From Oligoflexus sp. (GTDB taxonomy: Bacteria; Bdellovibrionota_B; Oligoflexia; Oligoflexales; Oligoflexaceae): a stretch of DNA of 64,000 nt. The notes beneath the pieces were generated by a model, which saw only the letters and a list, made by a program, of their open reading frames with translations, made no database searches and was not told where the DNA came from. The stretch lies in contig JACMOC010000029.1 of NCBI GenBank assembly GCA_014378195.1, forward strand, positions 1-64,000. Direction: 5' to 3'. This document shows, piece after piece, positions 25,701 through 34,176 of this stretch (the stretch's first letter is position 1; each line of letters begins with the position of its first letter). A program made the translations under genes and the position numbers.

Positions 25701-25800
25701 TGTCTGACTCCGGCTTTTGCGAATGGATCTGGGGCGTTGCCTCTGAGAATATTCTTATACGGACAGCATAGAAATCAAAAAGATTTGGGCCGGGAATGGC

Positions 25801-25971
25801 ATGCCAGATTGCTCTGGAGTATCGCAAATTCATGCATTAGAATGGGCTCTCATAGCGGGGGCTATCTATGCAAAAAATACCTGGTTTTTGGCTATTTTAC
25901 TCAGTGTGGCTGCCTGTGGTGGCGGGGGGAGTAAGAGTTCCCTGCCGCGCATATTCGCGAAAGTTGCGTGA
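25801..25971 (+). pseudogene. Truncated lipoprotein 5' fragment
   Basis: A short frame (56 residues from ATG 25801) contains a textbook lipoprotein signal: WFLAILLSVAACGGGGSKSS, then stops after another dozen residues. The bases before the signal also contain an ATG at 25868, out of frame; adding one A to the A6 run after it would give a natural start MQK followed by the lipoprotein signal. I read this as the broken head of a lipoprotein gene. It is fused to sequence leading into an ABC ATPase remnant. A short genuine peptide cannot be excluded. Confidence 0.4.
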
Positions 25972-25979
25972 AGATTACA

Positions 25980-26117
25980 ATGACCCTCCGACGCTTCATC
26001 GAAGGCTGATCAGAGCGGGCCATCATCGTTGTGAGTCACGACGATCAGTATCTGCAACTGTTAGATGGGCTGTCCTTGAAACAGCTTTCTCTCGACGCTT
26101 TTAGAGAAGAACGATGA
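25980..26117 (+). pseudogene. 3' remnant of a metal ABC transporter ATPase
   Basis: In one frame the sequence reads TLRRFIEG, a TGA stop at 26007-26009, then SERAIIVVSHDDQYLQLL and DGLSLKQLSLDAFREER. The VVSHD segment is the switch-His region of ABC ATPases. The stop overlaps the following permease ATG as ATGA, which is the normal coupled ATPase-permease arrangement. The Walker A, signature and Walker B regions are absent, so most of the gene has been deleted. This supports the downstream permease being part of a former zinc or manganese importer. Confidence 0.55.
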
Positions 26118-26927
26118 TTGATCTTTTGCATATTTATTATCCCAACCTGATCGCCGGCATCATCATAGCCGTTTGTCTTTCCCTCATCGGCTGTCAGGTT
26201 GCGGCCCGTGATCGATCGATGCACGCGCTCTGCGTCTCTCAGGGTGTGATGTTTGGGGTGCTTTGTAGGTATCGTGTTATTTGGTGCGGAACATTCAGCT
26301 CTGCCTTATTTTACAGGCATCACAGCGGCTGTGGGTGTAGGGCTTGTCACACACTTTATAACGCGGTCTGTTTCAACCTCTGTCAGCACCTATTTCATTG
26401 CCCTTTTTTTGATGCTTTTAGCCATTAACCACATACTCGGAAGTCTTTTTCCTCAGCTCGAGAGCCATGTCAGCCAAATTTTCTTCGGTGACCTTGCAAC
26501 CGTTACGGCGACCAATTCTTGGATCAGTGGTGGAGTGGCGACCGTTGTCTTCGTTTTGCTTTTGAAGTTTCAAAAGCAGCTGAGTCGCCGTTCCTTCGAA
26601 GGGTTTGTTTTCCAGGACGATTCCCCCTGGAATTCCACCGATAAGGAATGGAAGCCGCTGGCATTGGAAGTGGGACTGTTTCTTTTTGTGTGTTTCGCTA
26701 TACAGCTGTTTGGATTTTTATTCACCATCGGCTGTTTGTTTATTCCGACGGTCTTTCTATCTTTACGGCAAAAGTTTTCGACTCTTCATGCCCATCTTTG
26801 GAAATCCTCGATCGCTGCCGCGAGCGGAGTTTTGATCGGACTGCCTCTCACCTTACAATTCGAAAATCTTCCGACCGTACCGTCTATTCTCGTTATAACC
26901 GCAGGTCTTGCATTTGTGATGGCCTGA
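26114..26927 (+). pseudogene. Metal ABC transporter permease (ZnuB-like), frameshifted
   Basis: The gene starts at ATG 26114 with MIDLLHIYYPNLIAGIIIAV and reaches SQGVMFGVL near 26261. It then continues in another frame from about 26265 as VGIVLFGAEH, through to a stop at 26925-26927. Removing one T in the CTTTG at about 26260-26264 restores a single frame (GVLVGIVLFG) of about 270 residues. The full product would have about eight membrane helices and resembles the ZnuB/MntB (ABC-3) permease family. Together with the truncated ATPase upstream this points to a decayed transporter, though a sequencing indel could explain the frameshift alone. Confidence 0.75.
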
Positions 26928-27293
26928 CGATTTGCGATTCCTGCCCTAATGGCTTAAATGACATATGGCCACCTGAGCCTCCAGTGTAGTCTCCTGTAGT
27001 CTGTCAAGTTGGGTATTAGTAGGAATGCAGAAGGCTTTGGGAATATTGCAAAAAAATAGCGGATAGCCGCAAAGCCCTGGACTTGGGCTTGTCTGCTGTG
27101 TTGTTGGGGAGCATCAGAAGCTTTTTCTGTATGCTGCAGGAGGAAATAAATGGAAGCTGGGGGAAAGGTAGCACTGTAGAAATACGATGGCACAGCAGAC
27201 TTGCATAGTCCAGGCGGCCCCGAGGAACTCGCCTGTTGCAGATACTATTGCAAGGAGAAGGCCAAAGTACTTCTCGCGGAAAAATTTTTCCTA
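26928..27293. other. Intergenic region, no gene seen
   Basis: These 366 bases lie between the broken permease and the 3' end of the convergent hydrolase gene. A 93-codon frame on the minus strand (27016-27297) is Ser/Leu/Cys rich with no motif and I do not accept it. I see no RNA gene or clear terminator. It may be more decayed sequence of the transporter locus. Confidence 0.5.
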
Positions 27294-28910
27294 TCACGGC
27301 ACCAGAGGCAGATCCAGAGTCAGGCCAGGTGTTGCTGAAATACTGAGCTGATAAGGATGTGTCGCCGCAGGTGCGTATAACGAGTCGATCGTATCGATGG
27401 CGACGACGAGTCTATGGCCTTTTGCTACGGTAAATGCCGTCATATTGAGATCAAAGTCGATGCCGAGTGGGGCATCCGCCGCCTCATGCAGACTCATAAC
27501 GCTATAGCTCACGAGCGTTCCCGACCCCAAGCCATCAACATCATAGAGATAACCAACTAGAGTCACAGGCGTGTCATGCGGCATCAGTCTGAAATGAAGT
27601 CGCGGAGCACCGCGCACGGTAAGCGCACGCGTTGTCGGTTCGGATCGCAGAACTGCTGCATAACGGCGGTCAATCGCTGCTATGTTTTTCACAACTGGCG
27701 TTCCAATAACGCCCGACAGTCCATCACTTAAGAGGGGGATGCCGGACGTCGCGCCGGAATCGATAGCGCCGGTGAAATGAATCACACTGTTACCACTGGA
27801 GTCTTTTTCCAACGTATTCAGTGCAGTGAAGCGTGGAGTGTTGGAATTAAGGGCTGGGAATGTTTTGTATGACTCTGTTGTCGAATGGGTGCGGTATGTG
27901 ATTCCAGTGTGAATAGGACGGCTTTCATCGATAAGCCAATGGTCCATCCACGCATGGAGATCGCTCCATACGGGGTTTGGAAGTCCAGCCAGCCCTGACA
28001 CGGAAGCCGAGGCATGGATACCTTCGTCAACAGTCATGCTTTTCGGGCCTTCTAGTTTTTCGTAAAACCCCCGCATCTGAAGAGGAGGGAACAGCGCGTC
28101 GAGAAAACTGTTTTCAACAAATACCGGTGCTTTACGTTCGTTGATTTTATCAACGAAGGTCTCTGCCGATCGAGCCGCCGCCCAGTCTATCGTCCCTTGG
28201 ACATCGCTTCGGTCCTGCATTTGTTTGACCTGAACCGCGAGATCCGGATCGAGGTGACCCGTGAGCTGTCCGGAGTGGAGGAGAATCTGGAGCCAGGTAT
28301 TTTGAATGGTGTCGTTACGATAGAGGGATTTTTGCAGATTTCCCCAACCACTCATAGACGCCGCGGTTTTAATTCTCGGTTCGTGGGCGAGGCCAAGCAG
28401 CGATATACCTCCGCCATACGAAATGCCGGCCATTGCGATATTGGCAACATCCACACGCGTATTCGCTTCCATCCAGTCGATGATCGTCGAGATGTCCTGA
28501 ATATCATTCGTTCCACCGACAGTGACCGTCCCGTCCGATCCACCAAAACCACGTGTCGCATAGGACAGAACCACGTAACCATCAGCCGCAAACTTCCGAG
28601 CCTGAACTTCATATTCGAAGTCTGGCATGGTCCAGGAATTTACGAAGATGATTGTGGGGCGTTTACCCTTAAAAAACAGAGATTTCGGTGCGTAAAGGCG
28701 GGCATTCAGTTGCAGGTTGTCAAACGTACGTATTTTTACGTTACTGATGTCGTAGGTTGTAAAGATGCTCCGTTGGTTTGAGTTCGATTGAATTGAGGAG
28801 GAAGTGTTTACAGTTGTAACTTCATTTGAAGACTGTGCAAAAAGCTGTTGAGCCGAAGGAAAGCTAAGCAAAATACCCAGAAAAAAGGCATAAGAACGTG
28901 GCCTTGTCAT
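27294..28910 (-). CDS. Secreted CocE/NonD family (X-Pro dipeptidyl-peptidase S15-like) hydrolase
   Basis: A 538-residue alpha/beta hydrolase with a signal peptide (about 26 residues, ending QLFAQS). The N-terminal fold has RPTIIFVNSW, FAADGYVVLSYATRGFGGSDG and the nucleophile elbow GISYGG near residue 165. A His appears in DEGIHAS. The C-terminal half is beta-rich, like the S15 jelly-roll domain (LTVRGAPRLHFRLMPHDTP). ATG at 28910 is chosen: AAAGGGA lies five bases upstream, and the longer frame to 28991 would bury the signal peptide. The substrate could be an ester or an X-Pro peptide; sequence alone does not decide. Confidence 0.88.
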   Translation of the reverse strand: MTRPRSYAFFLGILLSFPSAQQLFAQSSNEVTTVNTSSSIQSNSNQRSIFTTYDISNVKIRTFDNLQLNARLYAPKSLFFKGKRPTIIFVNSWTMPDFEYEVQARKFAADGYVVLSYATRGFGGSDGTVTVGGTNDIQDISTIIDWMEANTRVDVANIAMAGISYGGGISLLGLAHEPRIKTAASMSGWGNLQKSLYRNDTIQNTWLQILLHSGQLTGHLDPDLAVQVKQMQDRSDVQGTIDWAAARSAETFVDKINERKAPVFVENSFLDALFPPLQMRGFYEKLEGPKSMTVDEGIHASASVSGLAGLPNPVWSDLHAWMDHWLIDESRPIHTGITYRTHSTTESYKTFPALNSNTPRFTALNTLEKDSSGNSVIHFTGAIDSGATSGIPLLSDGLSGVIGTPVVKNIAAIDRRYAAVLRSEPTTRALTVRGAPRLHFRLMPHDTPVTLVGYLYDVDGLGSGTLVSYSVMSLHEAADAPLGIDFDLNMTAFTVAKGHRLVVAIDTIDSLYAPAATHPYQLSISATPGLTLDLPLVP

Positions 28911-29239
28911 ACTGATCCCTTTTATGACATAGCTAAATAACGGTGTGGCCGCGTCGCAGCTTTTGGGAGGGTAAAGTTGGGCGAATACCAACCCGGCAGC
29001 AATACGTACACATTTTTATATATTATATTTTGACTTACATGAGCCAAATTAGCAAATAAGAGAAAGTACACTTGTACTCAATCAGCCACGGGAAAGTCTT
29101 GTCTCGGAGTTAAAGAAAGAGTTATGTAGGATTCAGTTCTTTTGAGGGGCTCGCAATATGGGACAAGCGTCAGGGCGCATCCTAGGATTTCCCTTAAAAA
29201 TAGGCTATAATTCGGACGTACTTTCATAAAGGAAGACTT
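28911..29239. promoter_or_regulatory. Divergent intergenic region with a candidate -10 box
   Basis: This 329-base AT-rich gap separates the divergent hydrolase and NrfJ-like genes and must hold both promoters. A TATAAT lies at 29206-29211 on the plus strand, 29 bases before the NrfJ-like ATG; I see no good -35 box at the right distance. The ribosome binding site for that gene is AAGGAAG just before 29240. No other gene is seen here. Confidence 0.45.
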
Positions 29240-29608
29240 ATGAAATCGAAATTTGCTCTTGTCTCCGTTGTCCTTCCCTTCGTCCTGGTCTCGGCTTCTG
29301 CTTTAGCGGCCGGCGATAACGCTCAGGGTTTTCAAGCCGCTCGCCAACTCACTAGCGAAGCGATGGGCGAGAAAAACGAAGGTTTCAGCGGTAAAGTCGT
29401 CGAAGTGATCGATGTTCAGAACTACACCTACGTTCAGTTTGCACATGGCAAAGACAAAATGTGGCTTGCGACCGCAAAAACACCGGTAAAAAAAGGCGAT
29501 TTGGTATCTTTTGCCGATGGCCAGTCGATGCATAAATTTTATTCGAAGACCCTCAATCGCACGTTCGACGAAATCCTCTTTGTGAATGAAATCGAAGTTA
29601 AACGTTGA
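29240..29608 (+). CDS. Small periplasmic OB-fold-like protein (NrfJ-related)
   Basis: A 122-residue protein with a Sec signal peptide (about 23 residues, ending ALAAGD). The mature domain, residues about 45-120, reads SGKVVEVIDVQNYTYVQF, then KMWLATAKTPVKKGDLVSF and FYSKTLNRTFDEILFV. It closely follows the pattern of NrfJ-type periplasmic proteins found with nitrite reductases and other cytochromes. No heme CXXCH motif and no nrf genes are present. Its stop overlaps the putative TTG start of the next gene. Confidence 0.72.
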   Translation: MKSKFALVSVVLPFVLVSASALAAGDNAQGFQAARQLTSEAMGEKNEGFSGKVVEVIDVQNYTYVQFAHGKDKMWLATAKTPVKKGDLVSFADGQSMHKFYSKTLNRTFDEILFVNEIEVKR

Positions 29609-30504
29609 GAACCCAAGGCCTCATTTCATCCCTACTCGCCGTGGTTCTAGTTCTTATTCTTATTCTTATTTTCGATGCACCCCATGCATTAGGGTGCTCC
29701 GCTTATACCTTTGAGAAGCTGAGTCGGCCAATCCTCGATCCCGACCTTGATGAAATGAGCGGGCTCGTCCTTGGTGGGCTCGAGCCCGATACCCTGGTCC
29801 ACATCCGTGATTCCGGGAACGATCCTCTGCTCGTTTATACAAAGCGTGATGGCACTATCATCGGGCGTTATCCGTTTGGTCCCACTGCTACCGATCCCGA
29901 AGAAATAACCCGTGGCGCCTGTCCGTGGGGCGGCGCGTGCATTTTTGTATTTGATACGGGTGATAATTTTCACATTCGAAGTGAACGGCATATATGGGCT
30001 GTAGAGGAGAATACTCTCCTTACGAAGACGCCTCATACCCAAAAATTTGAATTTCATTTTCCGGGTTATCAGGCCTTGGATGTGGAAGCGGCGGTCCTCG
30101 TTGACAAAACCTTCTATTTTTTTGCGAAAGAACGCAAACATGCGCGTGTTTTTGCACTTGATTCCGCTGTTTGGAAGGGCGAGAAGAATGCCAGCGAAGC
30201 CAAGCTCATAACGGATCTGCCGATCACGATGATCACCGGCGCCGCTTCCACCAAAGATGGCAAACGTCTTTTGCTCATCAACTGGCAAGGGGCAACGGAA
30301 CTGTCAAAAGAAGGGCAAAAGAGCGACCCTAAAGCCGCCGATTCCTTTTACCCTTACCGTAAAAAAATAAAACTCAAAGACCTTGAGCAGCAGGAAGGCA
30401 TCACCTACGACGCCGACGAGAAGTCTTTTCTCTACACCTCAGAAAAGAAAATGATCTTTTCCAAAGGCAACTACGGGATCATGAGAGCCACCTGTGTGCC
30501 ATGA
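29605..30504 (+). CDS. Secreted beta-propeller-like protein
   Basis: A 299-residue protein starting with a long hydrophobic signal (VVLVLILILIF, then HALGCS). The mature part has the pattern of six-bladed propellers of the SdiA-regulated/phytase-like type: LDEMSGLVLGG, HIRDSGNDPLLVYTKRDGTI, CIFVFDTGDNFHIR, LDVEAAVLVD and LEQQEGITYDADEKSFLYT. Those Asp and Glu positions often bind calcium. The start is uncertain: TTG 29605 overlaps the previous stop, and GTG 29641 would still leave a signal. Function is unknown beyond being exported with the NrfJ-like protein. Confidence 0.65.
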   Translation: MRTQGLISSLLAVVLVLILILIFDAPHALGCSAYTFEKLSRPILDPDLDEMSGLVLGGLEPDTLVHIRDSGNDPLLVYTKRDGTIIGRYPFGPTATDPEEITRGACPWGGACIFVFDTGDNFHIRSERHIWAVEENTLLTKTPHTQKFEFHFPGYQALDVEAAVLVDKTFYFFAKERKHARVFALDSAVWKGEKNASEAKLITDLPITMITGAASTKDGKRLLLINWQGATELSKEGQKSDPKAADSFYPYRKKIKLKDLEQQEGITYDADEKSFLYTSEKKMIFSKGNYGIMRATCVP

Positions 30505-30507
30505 GGC

Positions 30508-32538
30508 TCAAGTCGGAATCAAATCCTTGAGCATAATTATAAACGTCAACTCCTCAGCTGTTTCGCGCAGCGAATCATAACGTCCTGATGCCCCGCTATG
30601 CCCCGACTCGTCCTCGATTTTCAAAAGCAAAATCTTGTCGTTCGTTTTGCGGTCGCGGAGACGCGCCACCCACTTTGCAGCTTCCCAGTATAAAACCCGC
30701 TGATCGTGAAGCCCCGCGACGACCAGCATGTGGGGATAAGCCTGAGCTTTAACGTTGTCATACGGCGAATAGCTTTTGATGCGTTCATAGTCTTCGGGAT
30801 TATTCGGATTCCCCCACTCCTTATATTCCAGGGTTGTGAGTGGGAGTTCGGGATCCAGCATAGTGTTGAGAACGTCGACAAAGGGCACCGAGGCCACGAT
30901 ACCCAAAAATAACTCGGGTCGTTCATTCGCAACAACGCCCATGAGCATGCCGCCTGCGCTCGAACCTTCGGCAACGATTTGCCCGGTCTTCGTCCACCCT
31001 TCCCGAATCAAATATTCGGCAGAATCGATATAGTCGTGAAACGTATTCCACTTGCGATCCAGCTTGCCATCAAGATACCACGTGCGTCCCATTTCCATTC
31101 CGCCCCGGATATGGGCCATGGCATAGATATAACCCCGATCGACCAAAGCCATTCGGTAGTTGCTGAAATCGCAGTCGAGCGTCTCCCCATAAGAACCGTA
31201 CGAATGAAGGACCACCGGTGCCGGCGCTTTGGTGTCTTTGTGATAAAGCAAAGTCACGGGGATGAGCAATCCATCGCGCGACGGAGCCCACACTCTTTTT
31301 ACGATATAATCGTCTTCTCGATAGGGTTTTGCTCCTATTGAGCGTCTCTTGAGAAAAGTCTTGTTTTGGGTCGGCACATGAAATTCATAAAGCGACTGTG
31401 GAATGCGAGGCGACGAATACCAAAACCGAAACGTATCGGACGTGAATTCTCCTCCATCAGACACGCTCAGCTCATAAGCCTCTTCGGGAATATCGATCCA
31501 AAAGGGTTCGGTTTCGCCGATGAGAGGAATAATCTTGAGGCGCGGCAAGGCCTTATAGCGCTCGCTTATGATCCAGAAATCGCGGAACACGGAGAGATTC
31601 TCGATCAACACAGTCTCGTCATACGGCTGGATAGGCTGCCAGTTGGCAATATCTATCTTGTCGACCGGTGTTTTGAATATTTGGTAATTCACAGCCTGGT
31701 AGTTGCTGATGATCAAAAAATGTTTGTCGTGATGAGTAAGCTCGTATTCATGTTCCGCTTTCCGCGAGAGGAAGCAATGAAACGTGGGCTCCGGGTCGGA
31801 GATTTTGTGATACCACACTTCGTTGGCGTCATAACCATTGCATCCGAGGAAGATGTAATCTTCGCTTTCCGAGGAATCGAGCGCTAGAAAATAACTCGTG
31901 TCTTTTTCCGTGTAAACGAGTTGGCTCTCTTTTTTTGAGAGCTCGCGGAAATACACATCGAGAGGCCGATCGTTGTCATCGAGTTTGATGTAGAAAAAAC
32001 TCGTATCGTTTTTCCACTCAAAACAGGTCGAAATCCCGTCGATCTTGAGATCGGTTTCTTTGCCGGTACTGAGGTCACGAAGCACAATGCGGTACCGCTC
32101 ATTCCCTTCAAGATCGACAGAATAAGCCAGAAGATTGTGGTTGGGACTCACATCGAGAAATCCCAGATCACAGTAGCTATGCTTTTTCGCGATGGCATTG
32201 TGGTCGAAATAGATCTCTTCCGGGGCTTCAAGCGTCAGTTTCTTGCGGCAGTAGAGAGGGTACTGCTGCCCCTTTTTAAAACGAATATAGTACCAATAAT
32301 CACCATCTCGCTCAGGGACACTGCTGTCATTCTCGGCCAAACGTTCTTTGAGTTCGGCGAGGACGGTCTTTTGTAGCGAAGCCTGGCTTTTCATGGCGTG
32401 TTTATAATAAGCATTTTCGGCTTTAAGGTAAGCGGACGTTTCTGGATCTTCAATATTTTCAAGCCAATGCCATTCGTCTTGAAGATGAAGGGGCGAAACA
32501 GGGCTTTCGTTACGCTTAGGCGCTAGAGGAACTTTCAT
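30508..32538 (-). CDS. ptrB: Prolyl oligopeptidase family peptidase, oligopeptidase B type
   Basis: A 676-residue serine peptidase of family S9A: an N-terminal propeller (DEWHWLENIEDPETSAYL start) followed by an alpha/beta hydrolase domain. The triad is visible as Ser in AEGSSAGGML (near residue 525), Asp in GLHDQRVLYWEAAKW (near 611) and His in EDESGHSG (near 651). Oligopeptidase B cleaves after basic residues in short peptides, usually in the cytoplasm or periplasm; there is no signal peptide here. ATG 32538 is chosen because AAGGGG lies about nine bases upstream. It converges on the propeller gene with 3 bases between. Confidence 0.92.
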   Translation of the reverse strand: MKVPLAPKRNESPVSPLHLQDEWHWLENIEDPETSAYLKAENAYYKHAMKSQASLQKTVLAELKERLAENDSSVPERDGDYWYYIRFKKGQQYPLYCRKKLTLEAPEEIYFDHNAIAKKHSYCDLGFLDVSPNHNLLAYSVDLEGNERYRIVLRDLSTGKETDLKIDGISTCFEWKNDTSFFYIKLDDNDRPLDVYFRELSKKESQLVYTEKDTSYFLALDSSESEDYIFLGCNGYDANEVWYHKISDPEPTFHCFLSRKAEHEYELTHHDKHFLIISNYQAVNYQIFKTPVDKIDIANWQPIQPYDETVLIENLSVFRDFWIISERYKALPRLKIIPLIGETEPFWIDIPEEAYELSVSDGGEFTSDTFRFWYSSPRIPQSLYEFHVPTQNKTFLKRRSIGAKPYREDDYIVKRVWAPSRDGLLIPVTLLYHKDTKAPAPVVLHSYGSYGETLDCDFSNYRMALVDRGYIYAMAHIRGGMEMGRTWYLDGKLDRKWNTFHDYIDSAEYLIREGWTKTGQIVAEGSSAGGMLMGVVANERPELFLGIVASVPFVDVLNTMLDPELPLTTLEYKEWGNPNNPEDYERIKSYSPYDNVKAQAYPHMLVVAGLHDQRVLYWEAAKWVARLRDRKTNDKILLLKIEDESGHSGASGRYDSLRETAEELTFIIMLKDLIPT

Positions 32539-32633
32539 GACATAACCCCTTGCTGTCAAAGCGTGGAATTACCTTTGAGCAAGTTTTTAAATTACTGTGC
32601 GGCCAATGATTTGCAAAGGGATTTCGATGAGTT

Positions 32634-33689
32634 TTACGCAGCTGTGCCTGCATGTGTCGCGAAACAGGCGAGTGTTTCGTCTTTGCTGAAGTATTTTTTA
32701 TTGCAACCACGGCAGACATACTTAGCGCCGTCACGATAAAATATCTCAGCTTCATCTTTTTTGCTCATGTGAGGCTTAGCGGGCACGACAGGAGCGGGCT
32801 CCGGCTCAATTGCCGGTTCAAAAGATTTGACTTCGACCGGTTCTGCAGGGTTTTCAAAACACGCGATAACTTCGTCACGGCTGAAGTATTTTTTCCCACA
32901 CTTGCGACAGACATACTTGGCGCCATCGCGATAAAAAGCGGGACTATCGTCTTCCTTCGCTGTTTTACCGATCGGTTTTACGGCATGGGAATCATAACAG
33001 CTGATGACGTCGGTAAGGGCACCATAGAGTCGTTCACATTTCGTACAGCGGAATTTTTGGCCATCGAGCGTATACCGAGGGTCTGTTGACTTCGGTTTGC
33101 CTTGGGTGATAGGAGCATCGCCGTGACCATCAAAACAAAGGCGCGCGTCATCGGCTGAACTATAGACCTGACGGCATTTGACGCAACGAAAGCGGTTTTT
33201 CTCCCGGGTGAACTTAACGTTCTCTCCCGAGAGGATCTCGATTTTTTTAGGTTTGTAGACTTTTAGCGGCGGTTCAATTGAGAGGCCCGAAACATTAAGC
33301 TGTTCCTTAGCCTTTTGAAGGGCCGCTGCTGTCGCAGGATCGCGGGCGAACTGAGCCATGGCCTGAAGCTTTTCCTCCGGCGTGATCGCTGCGCCCGCCT
33401 TGCGCTCGTTTGCCATGCGCTGTTCAAGCTTCGTTTTGCAATCGGAGGAACAGGCACGCGCCGCATCCATTGAACTGTGAATTCGCTTGCAAAAACTGCA
33501 GCGATAGCGTTTCGGAGCGGTTTCTACGGCCCCACCTTCATTCAGCATCGCTTTGGAATCGGATCTTAAACAGTCTTGCGCTTCTTCGAGATTCCCATAG
33601 GTCTTGCTGCAAAGCCCACACTGATAAGTGTCGCCTTTTTTAAAGATTTTACGAACTTGCGCTCGTTGTTTCGGCAGCTCGGACGTCAT
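32634..33689 (-). CDS. Protein with six tandem C2H2-like (C-C-C-H) zinc fingers
   Basis: I know no bacterial family for this 351-residue protein. It has six units of about 23 residues with the spacing [FY]-x-C-x2-C-x3-[FYH]-x8-C-x3-[H/C/D/P]. Ligand sets are about C24-C27-C40-D44, C64-C67-C80-C84, C169-C172-C185-H189, C215-C218-C231-H235, C261-C264-C277-P281 and C326-C329-C342-H346. Units 5 and 6 are near copies (GAKYVCRKCGKKYFSRDE and GAKYVCRGCNKKYFSKDE). Spacing equals the eukaryotic C2H2 finger with the first His replaced by Cys. ATG 33689 has AGAGGA about ten bases upstream. DNA, RNA or protein binding is possible. There is no signal peptide. Confidence 0.8.
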   Translation of the reverse strand: MTSELPKQRAQVRKIFKKGDTYQCGLCSKTYGNLEEAQDCLRSDSKAMLNEGGAVETAPKRYRCSFCKRIHSSMDAARACSSDCKTKLEQRMANERKAGAAITPEEKLQAMAQFARDPATAAALQKAKEQLNVSGLSIEPPLKVYKPKKIEILSGENVKFTREKNRFRCVKCRQVYSSADDARLCFDGHGDAPITQGKPKSTDPRYTLDGQKFRCTKCERLYGALTDVISCYDSHAVKPIGKTAKEDDSPAFYRDGAKYVCRKCGKKYFSRDEVIACFENPAEPVEVKSFEPAIEPEPAPVVPAKPHMSKKDEAEIFYRDGAKYVCRGCNKKYFSKDETLACFATHAGTAA

Positions 33690-33812
33690 GGTTCGGATTT
33701 CCTCTAGCTTACTCTCGTGTATCGGCGCTTTCGGCCAAAGATTGACGAAAAATCGTCGCGATATATTCGATCTATTGGGTATTATTCGCATTTTATTGCA
33801 ATCGTTTTGAGA

Positions 33813-34103
33813 ATGACCAAACCCGAATTGACAATATGCCAAGCCCTTGCTAGTCATGGGCTACACAGTTTGCAAAGCGGGGCACAAGCCATGTCAGCTA
33901 ATGTTCGATACCTATCTCAAAGAAGCCTGGCTGTTTACGAAGCAACGCTTATTGAGCAATTCACAGCGATGCACAAACGCAATGTTCAGATCCAGACATT
34001 CACGTTTGCAGCTTATGCAACCGGCTTCGTCTTTCTAGCGTCTATGACCATTTTTCTCCCGGTTGCGACTCAGGGCTTTATTCAGCTGCTATTTCACCAC
34101 TAA
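33813..34103 (+). CDS. Small putative membrane protein
   Basis: A 96-residue frame from ATG 33813. The first 60 residues are polar and helical. Residues about 62-92 are hydrophobic (FAAYATGFVFLASMTIFLPV), giving one or two membrane helices. It is divergent from the zinc-finger gene, 123 bases from its start, with only a weak ribosome binding site (TTGAGA). I recognise no family and cannot rule out that it is not expressed. Confidence 0.45.
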   Translation: MTKPELTICQALASHGLHSLQSGAQAMSANVRYLSQRSLAVYEATLIEQFTAMHKRNVQIQTFTFAAYATGFVFLASMTIFLPVATQGFIQLLFHH

Positions 34104-34176
34104 TTGACGGTCTCCTCTGGTCTCGGCATCATCGCTTCTGTAGAGTAGCGATGAGTGCCGCAACAAGGGGAAACAT

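Noticed and set aside
25794-25815. Near-match to a sigma-54 promoter (TGGCATG then TTGCT)
   Set aside because: Spacing between GG and GC is one base too long and the downstream locus is decayed.
26253-26927. Permease as an intact short gene starting at a TTG (26253)
   Set aside because: It would lack the first helices that are present in the other frame just upstream; a one-base frameshift explains both parts better.
27016-27297. 93-codon minus-strand frame in the 27 kb gap
   Set aside because: No domain, poor composition and no ribosome binding site.
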